Positions 16,879 through 26,410 of a DNA stretch of 64,000 bases are shown here, in pieces (the first letter of the stretch is position 1; every line of letters begins with the position of its first letter). Under the pieces are notes generated by a model. It did no database searches. It saw only the letters and a list, made by a program, of their open reading frames with translations, and was not told the origin of the DNA. The position numbers and the translations under genes were made by a program. The stretch comes from Chitinophaga sp. MM2321 (lineage in GTDB: Bacteria > Bacteroidota > Bacteroidia > Chitinophagales > Chitinophagaceae), in the NCBI RefSeq assembly GCF_964033635.1, contig NZ_OZ035533.1, positions 6,543,001 through 6,607,000 on the forward strand, in the 5' to 3' direction.

Positions 16879-18030
16879 TTACCATTCGCAGAATGACCCA
16901 TCCATATTTCTCCAGATCGGGTTGCTCCAGTTGTGGCCTACTTTAGCCATCTCCCTTACCGCATATTCATCTACTTCAATTCCCAAACCGGGTTTATTAT
17001 TCTTTTTAATAAAGCCATTTTCAACAGCGAAATCTTCTTTGTTTACAACATAGGAAAGCAGATCGATATTTCCCTTGTTGTAATGAATACCCATACTTGT
17101 TTCCTGAATCAACGCGTTTGGTGTACAGAAATCAAATTGTAGTGCAGCGGAAAAAGCAATCGGCCCTAATGGACAATGCAAAGCCATCATGATATCCGAA
17201 GCTTCTGCCCAGGCAGCGATTTTTTTGGCTTCCATAATTCCACCTACATGGCTTATATCAGGCTGAAGAATATCGAGGTGACCATGATATATGATATCCT
17301 TAAATGCTTCCCTGCCTGCAAGTCTTTCGCCGGCAGCGAGTGGAATCGAGGTCATATTCATTAACTGACCAAAACCCTGGCTATGTTCAGGAAGCAGTAC
17401 TTCTTCATAAAACATGGGAGAAAACTCCTCCAGTTCCTGCATCAATCTTTTGGCCATATTTTTATGAACCCGGCCATGAAAATCAATCGCCAAATCATTT
17501 TCCTCTCCAATGGTTTCTCTTACCAGTTGGATATTTTTCTTTATCTCTTTTATCTTTTTAATGTTCAGATGTACTTCCAACTGACCTGCAATATTTAATT
17601 TAACAGCTGAATAACCGGCTGTTATGCGTGCTGTTGCCTGCTCGTGTAATTTTTCGTGGGTATCTCCACCTATCCAGGAATAGATCCTCATTTTGTCGCG
17701 TACTGCGCCTCCCATTAATTCATAAACAGGGACTCCCAGTGCTTTCCCTTTTATATCCCACAAGGCCTGTTCTATACCTGATATAGCACTCATTTGTATA
17801 ATCCCGCCTCTGTAAAATCCACCTTTTGCCAGCACCTGGAAAATGTCTTCTATCTGGTGTGCGTTTCTGCCAATAAGGTATGGTTGTAATTCTTTGACAA
17901 CAGCAGCAACGCTGGCGGCTTTTCCTTCTACAATAGGTTCTCCCCAGCCGGTAATACCGGACCGGGTAGTTATTTTTAAAAACAGCCACCGGGGTGGGAC
18001 TTCAAACAGTTCAATTTTCTCTATAATCAT
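16879..18030 (-). CDS. dgoD: D-galactonate dehydratase (enolase superfamily)
   Basis: A 383-residue mandelate racemase/muconate lactonising-type enzyme that removes water from D-galactonate to give 2-keto-3-deoxy-galactonate. The sequence is close to the E. coli enzyme along its whole length (VPPRWLFLKI, GWGEP, FYRGG, SAISGIEQALWDIKGK). Metal ligands D183, E209 and E235 and catalytic residues H185 and H285 fall at the same positions as in E. coli DgoD. The start codon overlaps the stop of the dehydrogenase gene by one base (TAATG), so the two are translationally coupled. Confidence 0.93.
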   Translation of the reverse strand: MIIEKIELFEVPPRWLFLKITTRSGITGWGEPIVEGKAASVAAVVKELQPYLIGRNAHQIEDIFQVLAKGGFYRGGIIQMSAISGIEQALWDIKGKALGVPVYELMGGAVRDKMRIYSWIGGDTHEKLHEQATARITAGYSAVKLNIAGQLEVHLNIKKIKEIKKNIQLVRETIGEENDLAIDFHGRVHKNMAKRLMQELEEFSPMFYEEVLLPEHSQGFGQLMNMTSIPLAAGERLAGREAFKDIIYHGHLDILQPDISHVGGIMEAKKIAAWAEASDIMMALHCPLGPIAFSAALQFDFCTPNALIQETSMGIHYNKGNIDLLSYVVNKEDFAVENGFIKKNNKPGLGIEVDEYAVREMAKVGHNWSNPIWRNMDGSFCEW

Positions 18031-18983
18031 TATGATAATTGGTTAAGTGCGTTCATTGGTTTGTTGCCTTGTAATACCGCCGCCACATTGCTAATAGCCC
18101 TTTTGAGACAGGCTGCTCTTGCTGATTTAGTACCACCCGCCATATGAGGGGTTAAAAGAACGTTCCTCATATTCTTCAGTTCCGCTGGCACATGTGGTTC
18201 ATTTTCAAACACATCGAGTACGGCGCCCGCCAATTTACCGGACTGTAATGCCCGGATCAATGCTGCTTCGTCCATAATCAATCCCCTGGAGGTATTGATT
18301 ACAATTGCCCCTTCCCTGATTTTTGCGATGGCGTTACTATCTATTAAATTACGGGTTTTGGAAGTAAGTGGTATATGTATAGAAATAATATCTGAAGTAC
18401 TGATTAATTCTTCGAAGGATACCCAGCCTTCTTCTTCTTTAGGCGAGGGGGTATTATAAATGACATTGGCGCCTATTGCCTTCAACATGAGCCTGAGATG
18501 TTTTCCAATTGACCCTAACCCAATAATCCCTACTGTTTTCTCTTTTAAACTTATGCCATCCCAGCGGCCTGGTTCAAATGAGTGCCATTTCCCTTGTCTG
18601 ATAAAATCATCTGATTCCAGCAGTCGCCTGGAGATGGTCATCATTCCTGCAAAAACATATTCTGCCACCGGATAGTTGAAAAACCCCGGCGCATTACTAG
18701 CCCAGATATTATGGGTGGTTAGCAATGGTAAATTTAGATTGTCGTAACCAATAGAAGCGTTTGCGATCACCTTCAGGTTATGGGCGTGTTGTATAAGCTC
18801 CTGGTCTGCTTTCACCTCGGCAAAATTCACTATCCCATGATAGTTTCCTATTTCAGCGAGGAGATCATTCCGGGGCATTGTAAAACTTCCATTTCCAGGC
18901 CAGATGGTTATTGCTGAAACAGGTTCTAATGCACTAACCCATTCCCGGGGGATGTTACCCGTTATTAAAACTTTTGTTTTCAT
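18030..18983 (-). CDS. NAD(P)-dependent D-2-hydroxyacid dehydrogenase
   Basis: A 317-residue oxidoreductase of the 2-hydroxyacid dehydrogenase family. The Rossmann motif GLGSIG spans residues 155-160, and the catalytic Arg, Glu and His are R234 (NTSRG), E262 (FENEP) and H280 (LLTPHMAGG). It resembles glyoxylate/hydroxypyruvate and 2-ketogluconate reductases. In this operon it may interconvert a 2-keto sugar acid with the aldonate that feeds the dehydratase; that is inference from position only. Its stop overlaps the start of the dehydratase gene. Confidence 0.88.
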   Translation of the reverse strand: MKTKVLITGNIPREWVSALEPVSAITIWPGNGSFTMPRNDLLAEIGNYHGIVNFAEVKADQELIQHAHNLKVIANASIGYDNLNLPLLTTHNIWASNAPGFFNYPVAEYVFAGMMTISRRLLESDDFIRQGKWHSFEPGRWDGISLKEKTVGIIGLGSIGKHLRLMLKAIGANVIYNTPSPKEEEGWVSFEELISTSDIISIHIPLTSKTRNLIDSNAIAKIREGAIVINTSRGLIMDEAALIRALQSGKLAGAVLDVFENEPHVPAELKNMRNVLLTPHMAGGTKSARAACLKRAISNVAAVLQGNKPMNALNQLS

Positions 18984-19090
18984 TTGTAAAGATTAATTGA
19001 TCATTTTAGTATCCGTATTTTTGATCGGGTTACGGTGAGACCATAGACTACAGGCGCGTTTATAGCCATTTTTACTACAGTGAAATTTAA

Positions 19091-20428
19091 TCAGCCAACA
19101 AGATCGTTTTTGAATTCAGCTTCCTGGTTGATGGATAAGGCATGATCATTTTCGTTTTGATCGGATACGGGTTGTTTGCGGAACCAATTAGCGAGCGAAG
19201 AACCGGTGAGGTTCTGCAAGGGACCAAATATAGCAGAGGCAAGGCCAAGCGTAGCTACCTTTCCCATTTTTAATGCGATACCTGTGGCTACGCCGCCATT
19301 CTGCATTCCTACCTCAAATGCAAGGGTGCGACGATCTTTTTCGGGTAAGCCGAATATTTTGGCTGTAAAATATCCGATACCAAAACCCGAAACATTATGT
19401 ATCAGGCAGGTAATAATTAACAGGCCGCCGATCTGCAAGAGATTATCTCTGCCGGCAGCAGTAATAACCAGGGTATTTATCACAATACCAACCATCGCAA
19501 CAAAAGAAAGCCCTTGTTCTATCACTGACCTGCTGATATGACGGGCGCGTTTTAAAAGCATGGCTGTTGCCATCGGTAAGAAGTAGAACCACCACATGGA
19601 TGTTGCAAAAGAAATCAGTAATTCAGTTACCGATTCATTCAGTACCCACATCATGATGAGATTGGTAAATAAAATGATGCCTGCAAAAGCACTTAGTTGT
19701 ATAATCTTTGTTTTTTTATCTTCATTCGAAAAGTAAAACATGTTAAATATAAAACCTGCTACTACTGGTATGATGATCATATTCGTAATATCAATCATCA
19801 TGTGAGCAACATTTACCTCTACATACTGCCCACCAAAAAATTTCATTAAAAAAGGTGTTATAAAAGGAGCCAGTATGGTGGAGCAGGCGCCTATTGTAAC
19901 CGCCAGGGGAAGATTTGCTTTTGCCAGATATGACATTACATTGGAAGCCATAGCACTGGGTACACAGCCTATGAGGATAATACCACCAGCCACCTCGGGT
20001 GGAAAATTAAACATCCTGGATAATAAAAATCCAATCAATGGCATCACTGTATAATGACAACATATAGCTATCAATACTCCTTTAGGCATTCTGGCCACTC
20101 CTTTGAAGTCATCAAAACTCATATGGGCCCCCATTCCAAACATGGTCAGCTGCACAAAAGGAACGATCACTTTCTTCAGTTCAAAACCACCTACCGTAAT
20201 AAATGCCGATGGATAAAATAAGGCACAAACAACCGCCACTAATATCCAGATGGTGTAAGAAAACCCTTTTAGCTGCGGGAACCCCAAAAAACCAATCGCA
20301 GTGAGTGTCAGTGCGGTTATGAATAAAGAACCTGACAGTATATTACCTATGAAATAAAGTAAAGTTGCGCCTAATAAAATCAAGCCCGCAAACAATAATA
20401 ATCCGCTAAATATTTTCTTACTATCCAT
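19091..20428 (-). CDS. Bile acid:sodium symporter (BASS) family transporter
   Basis: A 445-residue inner membrane protein with about ten hydrophobic segments. The BASS/SBF signature is clear in PFVQLTMFGMGAHMSFDDFK, the substrate-binding GCVPSAMASNVMSYLAKAN and the later VGMQNGGVATGIALKMG. The C-terminal 35 residues are hydrophilic. Family members move organic anions such as 2-keto acids and pantoate. Here it is the only inner membrane carrier in the operon and is the obvious candidate to import the sugar acid released in the periplasm. The gaps before and after it are 58 and 107 bp. Confidence 0.88.
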   Translation of the reverse strand: MDSKKIFSGLLLFAGLILLGATLLYFIGNILSGSLFITALTLTAIGFLGFPQLKGFSYTIWILVAVVCALFYPSAFITVGGFELKKVIVPFVQLTMFGMGAHMSFDDFKGVARMPKGVLIAICCHYTVMPLIGFLLSRMFNFPPEVAGGIILIGCVPSAMASNVMSYLAKANLPLAVTIGACSTILAPFITPFLMKFFGGQYVEVNVAHMMIDITNMIIIPVVAGFIFNMFYFSNEDKKTKIIQLSAFAGIILFTNLIMMWVLNESVTELLISFATSMWWFYFLPMATAMLLKRARHISRSVIEQGLSFVAMVGIVINTLVITAAGRDNLLQIGGLLIITCLIHNVSGFGIGYFTAKIFGLPEKDRRTLAFEVGMQNGGVATGIALKMGKVATLGLASAIFGPLQNLTGSSLANWFRKQPVSDQNENDHALSINQEAEFKNDLVG

Positions 20429-20486
20429 GTAATATTACTTTTTGTTGAATTCCTAAGGAGTATGAATTGACTATTATTTATTTTTA

Positions 20487-21218
20487 CTAGACTTCCGGGT
20501 ATTCATTGCAGAGTAAATATCTTTTTGGTTCATCTTCTACAATTTCAGGATACCGTGTTCCATAGTTTCCCAGAAATACATTATCATAAAGATCATCGCA
20601 AACGCTGGACACTTCAACACTTAAGGTATAGCCGATCCCGTCTATTTTATAACCGGTACCTTCTTCTCCCCAGAATTGATGGATAGTTCCCGGTGGTATA
20701 CATAAGCTCATACCGGGTTTTAACCTGATAATTCCTCCCGGTGTTTGTTTTACAGTACAACCATCTACCTGTATCGTGAACAGTTCCGGTGATGGATTTC
20801 CATCCTTGTCGGCTTTGGTAAGCTGTACGAGGATATTGCCGCCTGCCCGGCATATAATATCTTCCCGCTTATTGCGATGGAAATGTGCTGGCGCGCGCTG
20901 TCCTTCAGGATCAATTAATAATTTTTCGGCGTATTCTTTTGGGTAATTAGCATGATTTTTATTTCCATTCCGTAAAGTGAATAATACCCTGCCAATATTT
21001 TTAAAGTCATTACTGCCGAAGTCTGTAACATCCCATCCCAACATGCAATCCTTTATTTCGGCGTAGGCTTCTCTTTTTATATGGCTCCATTCTTCAGGTT
21101 TCCAGGCTGCAAAATCCGGCATACTAACACCAAAGTGTTTAATCACTTCTTTTGCGGTATCGATGCTGCTATTTATGATAGATCGTTTAAACTGCATAGT
21201 ATCTTTCTTATTATCCAT
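20487..21218 (-). CDS. D-lyxose ketol-isomerase-like cupin enzyme
   Basis: A 243-residue cupin protein of the D-lyxose/D-mannose isomerase family. Metal ligands expected in a cupin are visible in APAHFHRNKREDIICRAGG and in the second cupin motif SLCIPPGTIHQFWGEEGTG. The family interconverts D-lyxose with D-xylulose or D-mannose with D-fructose. Why an aldose isomerase belongs in a sugar-acid operon is unclear; the glycan may also release a neutral sugar, or the enzyme may act on a related substrate. It follows the propeller gene by 53 bp. Start at 21218 gives MDNKKDTMQF; an internal ATG at residue 8 is possible. Confidence 0.82.
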   Translation of the reverse strand: MDNKKDTMQFKRSIINSSIDTAKEVIKHFGVSMPDFAAWKPEEWSHIKREAYAEIKDCMLGWDVTDFGSNDFKNIGRVLFTLRNGNKNHANYPKEYAEKLLIDPEGQRAPAHFHRNKREDIICRAGGNILVQLTKADKDGNPSPELFTIQVDGCTVKQTPGGIIRLKPGMSLCIPPGTIHQFWGEEGTGYKIDGIGYTLSVEVSSVCDDLYDNVFLGNYGTRYPEIVEDEPKRYLLCNEYPEV

Positions 21219-21271
21219 TAATTATTGATTCCTGCTGATAATAACTTTTCGTTCTTATCAGCAGGAAAAAT

Positions 21272-23053
21272 TTATTTCATATAGTTTTTCTGATTGCCAA
21301 TTGCTTCGGTATTCATCAACGGTCTGTTGTACACCCTGAGCATCGTTACCTGGCCCTGAGGCTGAAGTTGTCCTTTCGCCAGCTGACCGGTTTCAATGTT
21401 AAGGAAACGGAAATCATCCATTTTTACTGTGTATCGCCCCCAACCATATTGCCTGAAATCTCTTCCATTACAAACAGTACCATCTACCACAAACTGGATG
21501 ATTTTTGGTCCGTTATCAACGATTATCGTAACGCCATGTTCACCGTATGCAGGAATAAGACCTGGGTCGGAATTCCATTTACTGGAATCAGTGCCATCTT
21601 TCAGTATAATTTCAACTGACCCATATTCAGCGGTTTTAACTTCTACAGATTTTCCATTGTTTTTAGAAGAAAAGATAGTTTGACCTGGTTGCAGATCTCC
21701 CAGTCTCAACCTGAAATCGAGCGTGAACCCGGGCTGGTAATTGCTCTCCGGAACTGTTACGGTGCTTTTGGAGGCCAGGTCTGCTTGTTTCCATTCCTGT
21801 ATTAAATTTTTGGAAGCAACTGTATTGATTTGGAATTGCGACCAAAGCTTGTTTAAAAAATCTACCGGAACTTCGTGGCTTCTTGCTTCTTCTTTGTTTG
21901 TTTCAGTAATCCAGTATTTTCCTCCCTGTTCAATCAGATCCGGATAGCTCATTCGCTTTTCGACCTCATCTTCATAAAAAAGTATTTCGGGCTGACTCCA
22001 GATAATTTTACCATTTTTTTCTATCCCGCCACTCACCCACGCCGGGTTCCGGGAGGTAAAATTCCAACTTCCATTATTGTGGTACCAGAACAGGTATTTC
22101 CCATTTTTACATTTCCAGATCCTGGGACATGCTCTGGGGTTTTTAAGTTCAATACCATTTAAATATTGCGGCACTTGTGGTAAAGTCCATGTCTTACCTC
22201 CATCGTGTGAATAGGATTCAGCAGGGTGGCCAGATATAGTACGTTCCATACAATAAAGCGTACCATTATTCAATTGAAATATATTTTGCTCTTCGTTAAC
22301 AGGTCCCAACTTCTCGTTCTTTAACCCTTGTTCATTTCCGGGGAGTAATGACCATTTTAATTTATCCGGATTTCTTTCTGTATTGATGTTATCGCACCTG
22401 AAAAACCAACCTTCGCAATTATCAATTAAGTATTTACCCATTCTTGTAAACGCGAACATCATTCCTCCATCAACGTCTACCGGTTTTCCGATACCCCACA
22501 GGATCTGCACTTCGCCCTTCCAGTCATTATTAAGATCCAGTTTTGTTTTCGGAATATTTAAGCGATACCGTTTCGACCAGGTTTTACCTTCATCATCTGA
22601 GTATTTGTAGCAATACCAGCCCAGCATATCTTCCCGGATATTTTTCTGACCATTCAGCTCATGAATTTTATCGCCGTTGTAATCGTAGAATACATATACC
22701 CGGCCATACCTGGTGAGGTAAGGCATAGCCCATGAAGCGGATTCGCTCCCGGGATTTTCTATTGCCACTGTTTTTGTCCATGTTTTACCCTGATCTTCCG
22801 TAACTGTGCTGACAATGTGCTGGCCACCTGTACCCTCGGCGGTTGCGCCGGTTGTGAAAACGCATAACCATTTTCCGTTTTTAAGCACCACTGCATAGGG
22901 TTGATCGCAATAACCATTTGTTGAAATTGAATGACCATTTTTTACATTTCTCCAATCCGCCGATTGAGCGAGCAACTGATCCACGCCTGAAAAGCTGATG
23001 GCAAGAAAAATTGCCGGGATCATTAAAAGTTTTATTGTTCTCATCATTTTCAA
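21272..23053 (-). CDS. Secreted Asp-box beta-propeller protein with C-terminal LamG-like domain (copy 2)
   Basis: A 593-residue exported protein, probably a glycan-cleaving enzyme. A signal peptide covers about residues 1-29 (ending DQLLAQ). The main domain has sialidase-type Asp boxes (TEDQGKTWTK, YSDDEGKTWSK, YSHDGGKTWTLP). The sialidase FRIP arginine is not found; the matching site reads YCDQPYAV. A C-terminal concanavalin/LamG-like sandwich starts near residue 440 (NYQPGFTLDFRLRLGDLQPGQTIFSSKNNGKS). It is paralogous along its full length to the next gene upstream, 27 bp away. Sialidase activity should not be assumed; a different exo-hydrolase or lyase is as likely. Confidence 0.75.
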   Translation of the reverse strand: MKMMRTIKLLMIPAIFLAISFSGVDQLLAQSADWRNVKNGHSISTNGYCDQPYAVVLKNGKWLCVFTTGATAEGTGGQHIVSTVTEDQGKTWTKTVAIENPGSESASWAMPYLTRYGRVYVFYDYNGDKIHELNGQKNIREDMLGWYCYKYSDDEGKTWSKRYRLNIPKTKLDLNNDWKGEVQILWGIGKPVDVDGGMMFAFTRMGKYLIDNCEGWFFRCDNINTERNPDKLKWSLLPGNEQGLKNEKLGPVNEEQNIFQLNNGTLYCMERTISGHPAESYSHDGGKTWTLPQVPQYLNGIELKNPRACPRIWKCKNGKYLFWYHNNGSWNFTSRNPAWVSGGIEKNGKIIWSQPEILFYEDEVEKRMSYPDLIEQGGKYWITETNKEEARSHEVPVDFLNKLWSQFQINTVASKNLIQEWKQADLASKSTVTVPESNYQPGFTLDFRLRLGDLQPGQTIFSSKNNGKSVEVKTAEYGSVEIILKDGTDSSKWNSDPGLIPAYGEHGVTIIVDNGPKIIQFVVDGTVCNGRDFRQYGWGRYTVKMDDFRFLNIETGQLAKGQLQPQGQVTMLRVYNRPLMNTEAIGNQKNYMK

Positions 23054-23080
23054 TAAGTTTTCTTGAGAATTGAATTGACC

Positions 23081-24841
23081 TTACCTTTTACCTGACTGGT
23101 AGTTACTAATACATTCGGAGGTAGTGAGATAGCGGTTGTAAATACTTAACTTCTTAATTTTTCCATTGAATACTGAAGCGAGTGCCACTTTTTTTCCGCT
23201 ATTGATATCTACTAACTGGTTACTGAATCTTGTCCAGCCAAATTCCCTGTCTTTCCCGCCATCACACAACTTTCCATCTACTGCCACTGTTATTATATCC
23301 GGTGATCCATCCACCACAAATGCCACGTGGTGTAATTTATCCTTGACCAGTAACCCGGGATCAGTATCCCAGTTTTGAGTATGTGTTCCATCGCTTATCT
23401 GAAGGTTCAATGTACGTTTGTCCGTTACCGTTATAGACATACCTTTCCCATTTTCTCGGCTATCAAAAACTATCTGACCGGGGTTTAAATCTTTAAAGGT
23501 GATCCAGAGGTCGATAGTGATCCCGCCATTCCGTAGATCGGGTAAATCCGGTAAGGCATATTTTTGGGGTTTCCTGATATTTGATTGTTGGAAAATAATT
23601 CCGTCTTTAATGGCTGCTTTAGCATTGGCCTGATTCCACATGCCATCCAATAAGGCGTTATTAACGGGATGTACGCGGGCTTTTGTTTTTTGCGTTTCGC
23701 TCATCCAGAATTTTCCATCCTGTTCCACCATGTCCGGATAACTCATTCCATTAACGCTTAAATCATCATTGTAGAGGAGTATTTCGGGTTGCGACCAATA
23801 GATCAAGCCATTTTTTTCGACTCCGCCACTTATCCATACCGGGTTTCTATTCTTGTAGGAGGTACTGCCATTATTATGAAACCAGAAAAGATATTTACCA
23901 TTGCTGCATTTAAAAACCATTGGACATGCCCGTGGGTTTTTCAGCAGCTGTGACCCGCCAGGCGTATAAGTGGCGGCAACGGGCATTGTCCAGCTTTTGC
24001 CCCCGTCATGACTATAGGAATGGGCCGCAAATCCTAATGATGTACGGTTCATGCAGTAAAGGCCTCCATTGTTAAGCGGTACTGCATTAAACTCCTCCTG
24101 AACGGACCCATAGTCCGGATTACGGATGCCGGTATCTCCCGAAGGAAGTAAATCCCATTGTAGCTTCCGGGCATCTTTTTCGGTTTGAATATTACTGGAT
24201 TTATAGAACCATCCTTCGCCCACTTCTTGAACGTACTTTCCCAGCCGTGTAAATGCAAATATCATATCGTTGCCCACATTGTTCGGCTTATCGATACCCC
24301 AGAAAAGCTGTACGTCTCCTTTAAAATCATTGTTAAAATCTACAGGTGCTTTGGGCATTGGTAGGCGGTATCGGTCTGACCAGGTTTGTCCGTTGTCATC
24401 TGTATATTTATAACAATACCAGCCTAATTCAGAATTATGACTGATTGGTTTGCCGTTCATTGTATTCACCTTATCTCCATTGTAGTCATAAAAAACATAC
24501 ACTCTCCCAAACTGTGTCAGATAAGGAATCGCCCAGGAAGCAGAAGGCCCCTTACTGGATTCGATGGGTACGGGTACTGACCAGGATTTCCCCTGATCAG
24601 CACTTACCATAGAAACAATATGCTGCCCCACTGCACTTTCTTTGCCGGCGCCTGTTGTAAAAGCACAAAGCCACCGGCCATCGTTCAACACGACCATATA
24701 GGGTTGATCGATATAACCATTTTCATAGATTGAATAGCCATTCGCAATGTTTCTTATGTCCGAAGACTGGGCCTGCGTTCGTGTATTAAAAATTGAAACC
24801 AGCGCAGGAATACAAAATGCTAGTACGAAATATTTCTTCAT
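23081..24841 (-). CDS. Secreted Asp-box beta-propeller protein with C-terminal LamG-like domain (copy 1)
   Basis: A 586-residue exported protein, tandem paralogue of the following gene. Signal peptide about 1-24 (ending NTRTQAQ). Asp boxes: SADQGKSWSV, YTDDNGQTWSD, YSHDGGKSWTMP. Blocks shared with the paralogue include WLCFTTG-like, GQHIVS, GRVYVFYDYNGDK, LGWYCYKY, FAFTR, NPRACP, YLFWFHNNGS and SGGVEKNG. The C-terminal sandwich begins near residue 440. DQPYMV replaces the sialidase FRIP site here too. Position directly after SusD suggests it acts on the captured glycan at the surface or in the periplasm. Confidence 0.75.
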   Translation of the reverse strand: MKKYFVLAFCIPALVSIFNTRTQAQSSDIRNIANGYSIYENGYIDQPYMVVLNDGRWLCAFTTGAGKESAVGQHIVSMVSADQGKSWSVPVPIESSKGPSASWAIPYLTQFGRVYVFYDYNGDKVNTMNGKPISHNSELGWYCYKYTDDNGQTWSDRYRLPMPKAPVDFNNDFKGDVQLFWGIDKPNNVGNDMIFAFTRLGKYVQEVGEGWFYKSSNIQTEKDARKLQWDLLPSGDTGIRNPDYGSVQEEFNAVPLNNGGLYCMNRTSLGFAAHSYSHDGGKSWTMPVAATYTPGGSQLLKNPRACPMVFKCSNGKYLFWFHNNGSTSYKNRNPVWISGGVEKNGLIYWSQPEILLYNDDLSVNGMSYPDMVEQDGKFWMSETQKTKARVHPVNNALLDGMWNQANAKAAIKDGIIFQQSNIRKPQKYALPDLPDLRNGGITIDLWITFKDLNPGQIVFDSRENGKGMSITVTDKRTLNLQISDGTHTQNWDTDPGLLVKDKLHHVAFVVDGSPDIITVAVDGKLCDGGKDREFGWTRFSNQLVDINSGKKVALASVFNGKIKKLSIYNRYLTTSECISNYQSGKR

Positions 24842-24950
24842 TACTTATATTTTTGAATGCTGCTTATCATCCATTCCAATCAGGAACATTCATTTAATGG
24901 ATGATATTTACAACAATCCCTGTGATAAAAGGAAGGTATCTACATCATTA

Positions 24951-26393
24951 CTAGTACCCGGGATTCTGTGGTAATAAATTGGGGTCCTGATCAACGTCTG
25001 ACTGTGGCACAGGCAGTAGTAGTTTTCCGATGTAAGTAGGCCGTACTTCATTTATCATTCCCGTTCTGAGGAGATCATACCATCTCTTACCTTCAAAACA
25101 AAGTTCGTAGAGCCTTTCTTTTTGAATGGCTTTAGCAACATCTGCGGGAGCAGTAACGGTGAGGTCGGATAAACCGGCTCTTTTCCGGATTTGATTCACC
25201 AAAGGGATCGCTTCATTTGCCTTATCCAGCTTTACCAAAGCTTCTGCGCGCATGAGAATAACATCCGCGAGGCGATACAACAGCCAGTTGGAATCACTGT
25301 AACGTGTTGTGCCTACCTGTACTACAGTACCCTGGTATTTGGCAACATAATATTGCCCGATAAACTCATTATCAAAATATGCGGTAGGATCAGGAACACG
25401 CAGGAAACTGACACTCGCACGGATATCTCCCGTTTCGTAATTGTTTGTGATTAATTTGGTGGGCATTACATTTCCGTCGCCGGCAAATGCGCGGACCTTG
25501 TTGTAGCCCCTGGGAAGGAAGTTTACAGTAAGACCATTTGTTTCTCCTTTTGTATAATCATAGCTCATGGCCATGATAATTTCCTTAGCATCTTTTTGTG
25601 TGTATAAAGTGCCGTAATCAGGCCCGTTTACCAATGCATAGTTTGGGTTGTTGATCACTTCCTGTGCTTTTGCAGCGGCATTTTCAAAATCGGTTGCTGC
25701 GGCAAAAGACTGGTATCCACGTGTGAGGTATACATTGCTCAGTAATGCCTGTGCTGCCCCTTTCGTAGCGCGGATACGTGTTTTGATGGACGTTGCCTGT
25801 TGGAGTGGCAGCAGGCTTTCTGCATTTTTTAAATCGTCGATAATTTGCGCATATACTTGTTCGGTGGGGTTCCTGGAAACGTTCATGGAATCACTGACAA
25901 TAGTATATGGTTTTGTTATGATGGGAACATTCCCCCAGTTTTGTGTGAGAATAAAATAAAAATAAGCTCTTAAAAAATAAGCTTCTCCCAATATCCTGTT
26001 TTTATCGGCTTCTGCAATTGTCATTGGCGGAACATACGCTAATACATTATTGGCCCTTGAAATGCCACCATAAAATCCCGACCAGCCCGCAATTCCATCT
26101 GTAGGAGAAATCTGGTTCTGCTGGATCTGAAGAAATCCGGGGCTCACTGAATTATAACCATATTGATCCGGTGTAATTACTTCATCGGCCCGCAGGGTTA
26201 AATTGAAGAGCGTAGCACCAGCTAAACTTTGCAGTTGGTTATATACAGCGGTTACGCCCGCCTCCGCATCTGCCTGGGTATTCCAGAAATTGGATTTTGT
26301 GAGATCGCTTAAAGGCACCTGTTCTGTAACCTTGCTGCAGGAATATAAACCTGCAATGGAAATAGTGACCAGTATTATATTTTTTATTTTCAT
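24951..26393 (-). CDS. RagB/SusD-family nutrient uptake lipoprotein
   Basis: A 480-residue surface lipoprotein that binds the glycan and caps the SusC channel. The lipobox is IAGLYSC, Cys at residue 19. SusD hallmarks are SDLTKSNFWNTQADAEAGVTAVYNQLQ, the TPR-like region with GEAYFLRAYFYFILTQNWGNVPII, WLYRLADVILMRAEALVKL, and the C-terminal ERLYELCFEGKRWYDLLRTGMINEV. This is the classical SusD type. It starts 17 bp after the susC stop and belongs to the same operon. Confidence 0.95.
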   Translation of the reverse strand: MKIKNIILVTISIAGLYSCSKVTEQVPLSDLTKSNFWNTQADAEAGVTAVYNQLQSLAGATLFNLTLRADEVITPDQYGYNSVSPGFLQIQQNQISPTDGIAGWSGFYGGISRANNVLAYVPPMTIAEADKNRILGEAYFLRAYFYFILTQNWGNVPIITKPYTIVSDSMNVSRNPTEQVYAQIIDDLKNAESLLPLQQATSIKTRIRATKGAAQALLSNVYLTRGYQSFAAATDFENAAAKAQEVINNPNYALVNGPDYGTLYTQKDAKEIIMAMSYDYTKGETNGLTVNFLPRGYNKVRAFAGDGNVMPTKLITNNYETGDIRASVSFLRVPDPTAYFDNEFIGQYYVAKYQGTVVQVGTTRYSDSNWLLYRLADVILMRAEALVKLDKANEAIPLVNQIRKRAGLSDLTVTAPADVAKAIQKERLYELCFEGKRWYDLLRTGMINEVRPTYIGKLLLPVPQSDVDQDPNLLPQNPGY

Positions 26394-26410
26394 GGTTGAC
26401 GATGTTTAAA

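Noticed and set aside
21272..24841. True sialidases
   Set aside because: Asp boxes are present but the FRIP arginine motif is not, and no sialic acid catabolism genes lie nearby.
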